Positions 54,871-63,220 of a DNA stretch of 64,000 bases are shown one piece after another. The stretch lies in contig JAFUKL010000036.1 of assembly GCA_017473615.1 (NCBI GenBank), positions 1 to 64,000 of the forward strand. Reading direction: 5' to 3'. The notes under the pieces are model-generated. The model worked only from the letters and a program-made list of their open reading frames with translations, was not told the origin of the DNA and searched no databases. The position numbers were made by a program, and so were the translations under genes. The first letter of the stretch is position 1. Each line of letters begins with the position of its first letter. The stretch comes from Muribaculaceae bacterium (GTDB lineage Bacteria > Bacteroidota > Bacteroidia > Bacteroidales > Muribaculaceae).

Positions 54871-56721
54871 CTACTCTAAGATATATAGAGCACGCGGAGC
54901 GAACGTCATTTGTGGAACGATAGTGATGTCTTCACCGGTAACCACATCATGTAGTTTCGTTCCCGCCGGAAGTATTTCACTGTATATACTCATGTCGATA
55001 GTGAGACTTGTATCGGTTCCGTTCATGATTATGACAGCCCGGCGGTCATTTAGTCGACGTTCATATACGTACATTCCATTTTCCGGCATGAAATGTTTAA
55101 GTGAACCTTCAGAAATCACTTTGTTTCCCTTACGCCAGTTGGCTACTTTGCTCAGGAAGTCTATTGCTTCGTTCTGTAATGCAGTGCGCCCTTCTTTAGC
55201 AAATGCGTTTACGGTGTCACCCGGGAATCCTCCGGGCACATCTTTCCTCACGTCGCCGTCTGTTTTCTTCTTATTGCCGTGCATAAGGAGTTCAGTGCCA
55301 TAGTATATTTGAGGAATACCGCGTGTGGTGAGCAAAAATGCTATTCCTTGTTTCCATGCACCGAGATTTTCAGGCTCAGTAAGCAAGAATCGATCGGTGT
55401 CGTGGTTGTCAAGGAAAGTGAGTACATTTTTAGGTTCTTCGTATAGATAATCTAAAGACAGACGATTGTAAATCTTATTCAATCCTTTGCCGTACTCAAG
55501 CGTGTTTTCATGGAACGCTTGAGTGGCTATAATCATAGTTGGGAAGTCCATTACCGTAGGCAGGTTAGGGTCTCCTTGCTTGTTGAGGCGGCTGCCCCGT
55601 TGCCAGTATGCAGTACCTGACACATCTCCATACCATGCTTCTCCCACGATATTATAACCGGGGTATTCTTTCTGAACATCTGCAATCCATTGAGCCATTG
55701 GTTTCATGTCGGCGTATGGATATGTATCCATGCGTATTCCGTCTATCTTACTATATTCAATCCACCATATTGAATTTTGAATAAGATAACGCATAAGATG
55801 CGGATTCTCTTGGTTAAGGTCGGGCATAGACGGAACGAACCATCCTTTCACCGAACGAGTGCGGTCATAGTCGCTGGCATAAGGGTCATTAATAGTAGAA
55901 AGCCGGAAGTTAGTCAGTTTACTTCCATCCGGATAGTTGAGCCAATCTTTGCTTGGCAGATCGTCAATCCAAGGATGAGAGCTGCCGGAGTGATTGAAAA
56001 TCATATCCATTACCACTTTAATACCGCGCTTGTGTGACTCGGCAATGAGGTTACGGTATTCTTCATTTGTTCCGAAACGTGGGTCTACACGATAGTAATC
56101 GGTCGTGGCATAGCCGTGATAGGCTCCGCCCGGCATATCGTTTTCCAATACCGGGTTAAGCCAAATGGCAGTCACTCCAAGCGATTCGATATAGTCGAGA
56201 TTTTTTTCGATTCCTTTAAGGTCACCGCCATGTCGTGCGTTAGGGTCATTGCGGTTGACTTTTACAGGGAAATGAAGTTCTTTTAGCGTATTATTACCGG
56301 TGTCGCCGTCGGCAAAGCGGTCGGGCATTATCAGGTATAGTACATCTTCCGAAGAGAATGTGTCAGGCAGAACTCCATCACGATTTTTCAGTTCGTAAGG
56401 TATCTTGATATTTTTCTTTCCATTTCGGAACGTAATGGTCATAGTACCCGGTTGAGTTTCGGGGGATATGTTTACGTATAGAATCTGGTAGTTTTTGCTA
56501 TCAAGCCGTGCCACGCTGTCTATAGTCACTCCGGTATAGTCGATGTCGGGTACAGCGTCACGTATTCCCTCTCCATGCACCATTATTTGTAACCGGGTGT
56601 CATTCATTCCTGTCCACCAAAAAGGAGGCTCTATATCCGATATTGCGGATTTAGCTGAAACCGTTGAAGCAAAAGCGCATAAAACGGTAATAATAAATAA
56701 GAATCTTAGGTTGGTTTTCAT
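54871..56721 (-). CDS. Exported GH13 alpha-amylase/neopullulanase
   Basis: 616 aa with a signal peptide (LCAFASTVSA). An N-terminal Ig-like domain (~30-115) is of the cyclomaltodextrinase/SusA type. The GH13 barrel has all four regions: MDMIFNHSG, GIRMDTYPYA (nucleophile Asp ~330), VGEAWYG (acid/base Glu ~360) and LDNHDTDRF (Asp ~440). A C-terminal beta domain follows. It would cleave alpha-1,4-glucans such as maltodextrin or pullulan in the periplasm. It is 12 bp downstream of a glycosidase lipoprotein gene, so the two form an operon. No SusC/SusD pair is next to it. Confidence 0.93.
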   Translation of the reverse strand: MKTNLRFLFIITVLCAFASTVSAKSAISDIEPPFWWTGMNDTRLQIMVHGEGIRDAVPDIDYTGVTIDSVARLDSKNYQILYVNISPETQPGTMTITFRNGKKNIKIPYELKNRDGVLPDTFSSEDVLYLIMPDRFADGDTGNNTLKELHFPVKVNRNDPNARHGGDLKGIEKNLDYIESLGVTAIWLNPVLENDMPGGAYHGYATTDYYRVDPRFGTNEEYRNLIAESHKRGIKVVMDMIFNHSGSSHPWIDDLPSKDWLNYPDGSKLTNFRLSTINDPYASDYDRTRSVKGWFVPSMPDLNQENPHLMRYLIQNSIWWIEYSKIDGIRMDTYPYADMKPMAQWIADVQKEYPGYNIVGEAWYGDVSGTAYWQRGSRLNKQGDPNLPTVMDFPTMIIATQAFHENTLEYGKGLNKIYNRLSLDYLYEEPKNVLTFLDNHDTDRFLLTEPENLGAWKQGIAFLLTTRGIPQIYYGTELLMHGNKKKTDGDVRKDVPGGFPGDTVNAFAKEGRTALQNEAIDFLSKVANWRKGNKVISEGSLKHFMPENGMYVYERRLNDRRAVIIMNGTDTSLTIDMSIYSEILPAGTKLHDVVTGEDITIVPQMTFAPRALYILE

Positions 56722-56733
56722 TGTTTGTTTATT

Positions 56734-59409
56734 TTATTTTTTGATAACTCGCATATAGTCAAGCAGAGCTGTGTTCACATCTCCATTCATGTTTATGTTT
56801 TGAGGTGTTACGTACTTGATTTGAATCATGTTTTTACCGCGTAACAGTTCCACTTGCAGCATATTACTGAATCCCGTGCTTAGCCATTCGCCTATACCGC
56901 GTTGAGGCATCACGATAGCCCCTGCTTCATGATTGTTGACGATTAAAGTGCGTATGGCGCACTTGTTATCGGTGTTAATCGGTCCGTTACCGTTGGCGTA
57001 TCTTACATCGATAAGGTATGTTCCGGCTTTTTCGGCATTTACTGCAAATGTTATATCGGTATTTTTTTCAATTGATGTTTCCACGAAGTTGCGGCTGCGA
57101 TTACCGGGAACAAGCTCTGTTCCTGCCGGAGCTACGTTTTCAAATTGATAAACCGACATAATACCTTCCGGAATGATTTCTTGAGTGCGCGACATAAATC
57201 CGGTAAATTCTTTGCCGGCAGGTACAATGTTTACTGTAGTGTATTTATTTACGTTTTTGATATCAAATTTGCCGTCTTTGGCTGTGCCTGATTTTACCCC
57301 GTTTATATAGATATCATAATTCACATTCTTTTCAGGAGTAGCTATGCGAGCTTCATTACCATCCCACACAGTCCATGGTGTAGCAGGCATAAATTGCGGC
57401 TCTTTCACGGTAGCTTTAGCTTGCTTAATTGTATTGTTTGCCATTGTGATGGTGATATTATGCTCACCTTCGATATCGGCGGGGATAAAATGGTCGTTAC
57501 GTTTTTCTCCGTCAACAGTAAATTCTGCTATTTTGTCGCCGGTTCCATTTATTGTGATATTTAAAATTCCTTTTCTGTAGCGGAAACCTTTCAGGTTCTT
57601 TGTTCCTGATATGGCAGCGGGTATAAACGGTTCAAATTTGATACCGTGCGATAAGAAAGTCATTCCGGCAAAAACGCGGTAAATCATGGCGAGATTTCCG
57701 GCGGCACTCCATAGTTGCTTGTCACTATTGGTTGCTGCTCCGCGGTAATCGCCTGTGGTGGATACGAATAGTTCTTTATGTGTTCCGAACAAAGCCGCTG
57801 CACGATAAATTGCCCCCAAGCCGTGACATAGTGCAGTTTCGTTGCCTGCTTTTGCAGCAGCCCAGTTCCAGTAACCTTGTACAAACGGCCATACGGCATC
57901 GTTATGGTACGGTTTTATATTGCGTATTTTAGGGTATATTGAGGAAATACCGTATGGTGTAGCCGGAGTGTTGGCGATAAGTTTCTCATCTCGTCCGTCA
58001 TCGGCGATGTCGAATATTACACAAAGTGATTGCCCCAAAGCATCGGTCATCGGTGACTTCAGAGGGTACACACCGCCATAGATATATCCGCTGTAATATC
58101 CTTTATCCTCCATCCATAGGTTGTGGTTGATGGCGTTCTTTAGTTCATCGGCTATTTTTTCGTATTTTTCGCCGTCAGTACCAAGTTCTTCACTCATTTC
58201 GGCAAGAATTGAATAGGTCTCTGCGAATACTGCGTTAGTACCGAGACACATTGATTCATAGATGTCTTTAGGTGTCATCCATTTCGGATAGGATTGTTCA
58301 CGCCAGTCGAGGTAGGACTGTTCGCCGTGCATCAGCCGGAATTTATTGTCCCAAATGGTGGGTATGTCATCGGCTACAGAGTTCTTGATAACTTCGTAGG
58401 CATATTTCAGCCACTCTTTGTCGCCTGTGATTTTGTATATTTCCCATGCGGCTATACTCCACACTTCACGGTCGCTTGATACAGGCCATGAACCGCCAGT
58501 TCCTGTGTCTTGTATAATACGGTTGTTTTTTACCTTTAGTTTAAGGCTGTTCATTGAACGCTCAGGGTCGATAAGTCCTATACCGAGGTGTATGGCATAA
58601 CTTGCATCACGTGTCCATACGCCTTCCCAATTTTCTCCGGCACGAAAAGCATTATCTTTGTTTACAACGGCAAGCATATTTTCAATTGCCATGTTATATA
58701 GAGCATTTATTAAAGTTTGGTCAGAAGTATATATAGGATAATCAGGGTTGGGTGCATCGATTTTCCAGTTCTTGGGAAGATCGGTCTTTTGAATATTAGG
58801 ATTAAGCGCAATCTTCACGCCATAAACAGTATCTCCTTCTATAGGGGATAATTTCTGCAGGTCTTTACCATAGAGGTTGTCGAAATCCCACGTTAGCGGG
58901 TCGATGTTTCCTGCAACCCATATACCTTTGAAATCATCGGCATAGATAGTGTCGTTGGTGTTGGTTACATAAAGTCCTTTTTCTTTGAAACTGTTTATAA
59001 GAGGAGAAACGTTGACTTTCAGTGTCCATTCAGCGTTCTTACCCAATGGCTCAGTATCGGCGGGCAATTCAGGCTTGACTGTTGACGGCACGCCTAATGG
59101 AATTATAGTGTCACATCCTACAATTGAATAGTGCGTTTCGCCGGGAATCAACTCGTTGTCGCGAGAATTGAGTGACAGACGGAACTCTATAAGAGGTGAC
59201 GGAGCTTCGTCGGCAGGAGAGGTGTAGTTTGTTATAACTTCAGTATCGCTTATGGCTTTAGCCACGAAGTCACCTTGCACAACGCTGTCGCCTGTTACGA
59301 AATAAAATTGATTACTTTCGATAATACCTTCAGTAATGTTTTTTTTGTTTTCACATCCGGTTAAGAGTGCCGCCAAAAGGCATGTTCCTATTATTGTTTT
59401 AGTTTTCAT
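56734..59409 (-). CDS. Lipoprotein glycoside hydrolase with (alpha/alpha)6-type catalytic domain (891 aa)
   Basis: The lipobox is LLTGC (Cys ~19). A beta-rich N-terminal domain (~25-215) precedes a toroid-like catalytic region (~220-640). That region has ENWEGVWTRDASYAIHLGIG, WPVSSDREVWSIAAWEIYKI and HNDAVWPFVQGYWNWAAA, the style of glycogen-debranching, GH63 and trehalase-like enzymes. Beta domains follow, the last (~750-890) resembling a carbohydrate-binding module (GTYLIDVRYANGNGPI). Together with the GH13 partner it probably trims alpha-glucans. The exact family is unsettled. Confidence 0.82.
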   Translation of the reverse strand: MKTKTIIGTCLLAALLTGCENKKNITEGIIESNQFYFVTGDSVVQGDFVAKAISDTEVITNYTSPADEAPSPLIEFRLSLNSRDNELIPGETHYSIVGCDTIIPLGVPSTVKPELPADTEPLGKNAEWTLKVNVSPLINSFKEKGLYVTNTNDTIYADDFKGIWVAGNIDPLTWDFDNLYGKDLQKLSPIEGDTVYGVKIALNPNIQKTDLPKNWKIDAPNPDYPIYTSDQTLINALYNMAIENMLAVVNKDNAFRAGENWEGVWTRDASYAIHLGIGLIDPERSMNSLKLKVKNNRIIQDTGTGGSWPVSSDREVWSIAAWEIYKITGDKEWLKYAYEVIKNSVADDIPTIWDNKFRLMHGEQSYLDWREQSYPKWMTPKDIYESMCLGTNAVFAETYSILAEMSEELGTDGEKYEKIADELKNAINHNLWMEDKGYYSGYIYGGVYPLKSPMTDALGQSLCVIFDIADDGRDEKLIANTPATPYGISSIYPKIRNIKPYHNDAVWPFVQGYWNWAAAKAGNETALCHGLGAIYRAAALFGTHKELFVSTTGDYRGAATNSDKQLWSAAGNLAMIYRVFAGMTFLSHGIKFEPFIPAAISGTKNLKGFRYRKGILNITINGTGDKIAEFTVDGEKRNDHFIPADIEGEHNITITMANNTIKQAKATVKEPQFMPATPWTVWDGNEARIATPEKNVNYDIYINGVKSGTAKDGKFDIKNVNKYTTVNIVPAGKEFTGFMSRTQEIIPEGIMSVYQFENVAPAGTELVPGNRSRNFVETSIEKNTDITFAVNAEKAGTYLIDVRYANGNGPINTDNKCAIRTLIVNNHEAGAIVMPQRGIGEWLSTGFSNMLQVELLRGKNMIQIKYVTPQNINMNGDVNTALLDYMRVIKK

Positions 59410-59562
59410 GTTGTTACAGATAGTTGTTTAATTACGCAAAATAAGCACTTTTTTTTGACATTAAGGAATAAAATTTGGTAATTGTGTCGTAAAAGAAATA
59501 TTATAGAGCTAAAAATGGGTAAAAAAGATAGCGCGGTTGTTTTCTGTTTCGATTTTTTTGAT

Positions 59563-59570
59563 TACTTTTG
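59563..59570 (+). promoter_or_regulatory. -7 box of the 59.6-kb small RNA
   Basis: TACTTTTG, initiation near 59576. The -33 region has TTT-rich sequence about 19 nt upstream but no exact TTTG. Confidence 0.5.
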
Positions 59571-59575
59571 TGAAG

Positions 59576-59866
59576 TGAAAATACCGACAGCTTACGCAAA
59601 TCGGTATTTGAGACTGACATTTTGCTATAATTGCAGCATAAAACAGATGTCGTCTGCATAGAATGAATAGGATTAAGTGCAAATATTCAAGAGACTTTCC
59701 CCGAGAATTCATTAATATGGCTAAGGCGATGTGTGTTAAAAGAAACAAGAGAGTAATATGTAATGCATAATTTTCATAATGGCAAAAAGTTAACCCTAAT
59801 ACCACATTTTATTCATACTATTTTTTTCCTAGGGCACCTCGAAGTGATTTCGCGGTGCTTTTTTTC
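59576..59866 (+). ncRNA. Candidate structured small RNA (~290 nt)
   Basis: The candidate starts just before a perfect 8-bp hairpin (AATACCGA at 59580-59587 with TCGGTATT at 59601-59608). A second hairpin follows (GACAT...ATGTC, about 59616-59651), and it ends in a strong terminator. A 17-codon ORF (MAKAMCVKRNKRVICNA, starting near 59716) lies within and could be a small protein or leader peptide. It does not look like tmRNA or SRP RNA. Confidence 0.5.
59833..59866 (+). terminator. Rho-independent terminator of the small RNA
   Basis: GCACCTCGAAG/TTTCGCGGTGC stem of about 11 positions with one mismatch, a 3-nt loop, then seven or more T. Confidence 0.85.
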
Positions 59867-59884
59867 TATAAACATATACGACTG

Positions 59885-59892
59885 TAAATTTG
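59885..59892 (+). promoter_or_regulatory. -7 box of the methyltransferase gene
   Basis: TAAATTTG downstream of the terminator, initiation near 59898, leader about 13 nt. It makes the methyltransferase independent of the small RNA. Confidence 0.5.
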
Positions 59893-59910
59893 TTGTAAAA
59901 TAAAAAAACT

Positions 59911-60543
59911 ATGAATACAGCAGGTTTTGACGTCTCACGGTATTTTGACAATCTTGCTTCGGTGTGGGATAATGGAACGAAACCCGATCAGGACAGGATT
60001 AAAACAATATTATCCATAGCTTGTATAAAGGAAGGTGATAGAGTGCTTGATGTGGGTAGCGGAACGGGTATTTTGCTTCCGTACCTGTCATGGAACGTAG
60101 GTGTTGCCGGTTCTGTTCTGGCGGTGGATTGTTCATCGGGTATGCTCAATGTTTCCCAAGAAAAGAATTCCGTTCTGCCTAATGTCTCATTCAGGCAAGT
60201 AAATGTGGAAACCGAGTCTTTACCCGGACACTTTGATCATATAGTAATGTTTAATATGTTTCCGCATTTACGTCATCCGTTCACTGCATTGAGAAAATTA
60301 GTTGAGCGTAATCTAACAGCAGATGGTAATTTATTGCTTTTTCACTCAATGAACCGACAGGAACTGAATGAAATGCATTCCAAGCGGTTCGGTGATGGCG
60401 AATATTTCGAATTGCCTGCAATAGACCGTCTTGCCGAAAGAATAAGGCAAGACGGAATGAGAACGTCCAATCTTGTTGATGATGAATTGGGCTATGGTCT
60501 GTTAGTGTCTCGGGGAGCAAGATGCTATACTATTGGCGCTTGA
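59911..60543 (+). CDS. Class I SAM-dependent methyltransferase (UbiE-like)
   Basis: 210 aa. Motif I is RVLDVGSGTGILLPYL (~43-58) and motif II VLAVDCSSGML. FDHIVMFNMFPHLRHPFTAL is the post-II region and LTADGNLLLFHS is motif III. The order is that of Methyltransf_11/25 enzymes. The substrate is unknown; the usual candidates are a small molecule or quinone precursor. Its stop overlaps the 3' end of the convergent terminase gene by 14 bp. Confidence 0.85.
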   Translation: MNTAGFDVSRYFDNLASVWDNGTKPDQDRIKTILSIACIKEGDRVLDVGSGTGILLPYLSWNVGVAGSVLAVDCSSGMLNVSQEKNSVLPNVSFRQVNVETESLPGHFDHIVMFNMFPHLRHPFTALRKLVERNLTADGNLLLFHSMNRQELNEMHSKRFGDGEYFELPAIDRLAERIRQDGMRTSNLVDDELGYGLLVSRGARCYTIGA

Positions 60544-62422
60544 GGGCTGTAACAGATTTGCGGCGTAAATCTTTTTTTGTCTCTTCAAATGCGATGTACA
60601 AACCTATGCACCGTGTCATAAGTATATCGTCATGCCTTCCTTTCATAGCTCCGTAACCGCCGTTAGGCTGTTTTTCATAACAACTGTATTCATCAAGAGC
60701 TTGTATGTCGTGTTCGATATACAGCCGGTCGCGCAGGATGCGCATTTGCGAGTATATCACTTGCTCTTTGGTGCGTCTGTTGGTATGGAATCCTATATGC
60801 CGTGTTTTTTGGGGAGATGATGGCGAAGGTTCTCTCCAATAGAAATTGGAATAGACCTCATTTACAAGATCAAGTATATATCCGCTACCATCGCCTTCGG
60901 TAAGTTCTGTTTCTAAAGTATTGCTTTCGATTACTAATAATCCGTTATGATACCAGCGGGCAATTTGTGCTGCTTTCCATGCGAGTAAATCGTGATAGGT
61001 GTGTCCCCGCCATTGTGCCACTATTTCGGGCTTACCGAGGGGGCTTAGCCTGTCTATGACTGTGATTACGGAAAAATCGGCATTGTCGCTTATGCCTCCC
61101 ACGTCTACAGTGATTATGTAACGATTGTTTTTGCCGGGAGGAACAGTAGCCGGTTTACGCCAGATGTGCAGTTTCCCGCTTGGCATTTCACAAAAGCCAA
61201 TATCCTGCATGGCAGCACGTCCTTCACGCCCTTTACCTTCCAATTCTCCCGTCCACAGAGGAGGAAAACAGTCTTCACGCAGTCGTTCAATATCGGCTAT
61301 ATTGAACACACACCGTCCTGTATTGGCAAAAGCCTCGATGTCATCGGTGGGATATTCTGCCATCATTTGCGTGTGAGAGTTGTATTCTTTGCGTTTGACG
61401 TGATACCATGCTATCATCTCTAAAGTCAATCCTTTTTCCCATAGTGTCAGTTCATATTCATCAAGTTCCTGCCATAGTGCTATTATGTCAGTTACAGGCG
61501 AACGGTATATTTCTATCTCATACCAAGGAACAAATACCGGACGCTTGTCGCTTTGTCCGGCTTTGGCGCGCAGCCATTCGGTATGAAAGAAATTACCCAC
61601 TCCATTGGCGGTACTCTCCATTACGATAACGGTAAGCGGTAAAAGGGCTATAGACCCGCATACAGCACGTACCACACTTTCCGGACTTTTATGTGCCGTA
61701 CTTTTCCAAAATGCAACTTCAGTGAGGTGAGCCATTGCAATGTCAAAACCTCTTATAGATTCTTGGCTTTCAGCCGAACCGGTGACGACAAGGCATTCCC
61801 TGCCCGTAATTTCGCTTACGTTTCGGCTTTTCTCGAAAGGACGGAATGCCATAGCGGTGTCGCAGTAATTCAGCTTTGCCGGATATTCTTTCAACAACCT
61901 GCTATATATACCCTTGATTGCCGATGATGTGTCTTTCAAATGCCCGCATATAAGACTGTTCCAGTGAGAGCATTGTACAATTTGTATCCACGACATGTAA
62001 ATCTGTACCAAAGTTGAGCCACCCCATTGTCTCGCCTTGAGCATAATAAGGCGGATTGGCATAAGAGCCGTGCGCATGTCTTCAAGCATAGCCAGCACTC
62101 GCCGTTGCGGGGCATTGAGTGTGAAGTTAATGTTGCGCGCCGATACTTTATCTTTGATGATGACGCATCGAGCGCACCAGAACTCAAAGTCGTAACGAAT
62201 CCTAATCAGTTCAAGTTCTTCCGGTGATGTGAGTGAACTTATGGTATGCTTTTTAAGCATCTCAGCCGGTAGGTAATAGGTTTTGCCGTTGAACTCAGTT
62301 GCTTTGCGTTTGCCGTAGCAGCCTTTGCCTGTTATAGGATCATAGTCGGTTTTCAACTTTTCGTTGCGTATGGCATTTTCGGCGGCTATAGCATTGAAGT
62401 CGATTTGTTGTGTGTTTTTCAT
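60530..62422 (-). CDS. Phage terminase large subunit-like protein (630 aa)
   Basis: The ATPase domain has an atypical Walker A (LKARQWGGST, residues ~128-137) and Walker B-like AHLTEVAFW. The C-terminal nuclease has acidic residues in TVDVGGISDNADFSVI and GRHDDILMTR. That is the order of Terminase_6-type DNA-packaging motors. Motor and nuclease residues appear intact. No small terminase, portal or capsid gene is visible beside it in this window, so it may be part of a remnant or of a prophage continuing beyond 64000. Confidence 0.85.
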   Translation of the reverse strand: MKNTQQIDFNAIAAENAIRNEKLKTDYDPITGKGCYGKRKATEFNGKTYYLPAEMLKKHTISSLTSPEELELIRIRYDFEFWCARCVIIKDKVSARNINFTLNAPQRRVLAMLEDMRTALMPIRLIMLKARQWGGSTLVQIYMSWIQIVQCSHWNSLICGHLKDTSSAIKGIYSRLLKEYPAKLNYCDTAMAFRPFEKSRNVSEITGRECLVVTGSAESQESIRGFDIAMAHLTEVAFWKSTAHKSPESVVRAVCGSIALLPLTVIVMESTANGVGNFFHTEWLRAKAGQSDKRPVFVPWYEIEIYRSPVTDIIALWQELDEYELTLWEKGLTLEMIAWYHVKRKEYNSHTQMMAEYPTDDIEAFANTGRCVFNIADIERLREDCFPPLWTGELEGKGREGRAAMQDIGFCEMPSGKLHIWRKPATVPPGKNNRYIITVDVGGISDNADFSVITVIDRLSPLGKPEIVAQWRGHTYHDLLAWKAAQIARWYHNGLLVIESNTLETELTEGDGSGYILDLVNEVYSNFYWREPSPSSPQKTRHIGFHTNRRTKEQVIYSQMRILRDRLYIEHDIQALDEYSCYEKQPNGGYGAMKGRHDDILMTRCIGLYIAFEETKKDLRRKSVTALKRQ

Positions 62423-62515
62423 AGAATAATTGTTTAAGTGGACAAAAATACGTTGTCGTGAATGTGTTGTATTCCCTTAAAAATAGAGGAAAAGGTTTTT
62501 GTTTTCAGAATATTC

Positions 62516-62537
62516 CTTAAAATAATCTCGAAATAAA
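62516..62537. repeat. 22-nt intergenic repeat, copy 3
   Basis: Identical to the copies at 22505 and 37902. It lies between divergent terminase and muramidase genes. Confidence 0.75.
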
Positions 62538-62593
62538 ATTCAAACAGTTTCTTATTATGTGTTTTAAGGAATGTATTGAGGTGTGAGAGAGGG

Positions 62594-62601
62594 TAATTTT
62601 G
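62594..62601 (+). promoter_or_regulatory. -7 box of the muramidase gene
   Basis: TAATTTTG, initiation near 62607, leader about 13 nt to the ATG at 62620. Confidence 0.5.
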
Positions 62602-62619
62602 CGAGAAAAAAGGATATTT

Positions 62620-63216
62620 ATGAAAAACACATTGAAAGACGAGAATTACATTGAGGCGGCAACGGTTTTGGATTTGGAACCGGCTGTGGTAAAGGCTGTA
62701 ATAGATGTTGAAACAGGGGGAAGGGGTAGCTTTGTAGCTCCGGGAAAACCGATAATTCTTTTTGAGGGGCATGTATTCTGGCAACGGTTAAAACTTTATG
62801 GCATGACCCCTATGGATTATATGCGCGGTAATGAGGAAATCCTCCATCAGGAATGGACTCGGCGTTATTATAGGGGAGGATTGAAAGAGTATGACCGGCT
62901 GGAACGTGCCGTTAAGATACATAGAACGGCGGCATTGGAGTCAACAAGTTGGGGCTTGTTCCAGATTATGGGATTCAATTATGGTAAATGCGGCTGTGGT
63001 GATGTATTGGAATTTGTGGATAGAATGAGTGAATCAGCAAAAGAGCAATTGTTGCTATGGGTGAGATTTATGCAACATGAGGGGCTTGATGAATGTCTGC
63101 GTAGGCACAAATGGGCGTTGTTCGCATTGCGTTATAATGGCAGAGGATATAAGGCTAATCGTTATGACAAATTGATAGAGAAAGCATATATAAGGTATAA
63201 ATCAAGTAATATGTAA
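62620..63216 (+). CDS. N-acetylmuramidase (phage endolysin-like)
   Basis: About 198 aa from the ATG at 62620. The catalytic Glu is in AVIDVETGGRGSF (~31), followed by PIILFEGHVFW, STSWGLFQIMGFNYG and ALRYNGRGY, matching the N-acetylmuramidase (DUF3380-type) family. It would cut peptidoglycan MurNAc-GlcNAc bonds. No signal peptide is seen, so release would need a holin or lysis. The next gene starts 4 bp after its stop. Confidence 0.88.
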   Translation: MKNTLKDENYIEAATVLDLEPAVVKAVIDVETGGRGSFVAPGKPIILFEGHVFWQRLKLYGMTPMDYMRGNEEILHQEWTRRYYRGGLKEYDRLERAVKIHRTAALESTSWGLFQIMGFNYGKCGCGDVLEFVDRMSESAKEQLLLWVRFMQHEGLDECLRRHKWALFALRYNGRGYKANRYDKLIEKAYIRYKSSNM

Positions 63217-63220
63217 GGTT

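Larger units (their letters stand above)
59410..59910. other. Intergenic region, 501 bp, holding a probable small RNA
   Basis: It contains a plus-strand promoter, several hairpins and an intrinsic terminator, then the methyltransferase promoter. A minus-strand ORF across it looks spurious. A weak minus-strand TTATTTTG at 59437-59444 may be the -7 box of the glycosidase operon. Confidence 0.6.

Noticed and set aside
59509-59805. Minus-strand ORF of 98 codons in the 59.5-kb intergenic region
   Set aside because: It lies opposite the probable small RNA, has no promoter box at its start, and its composition (Cys, Ile, Leu, His) looks like translated non-coding sequence.
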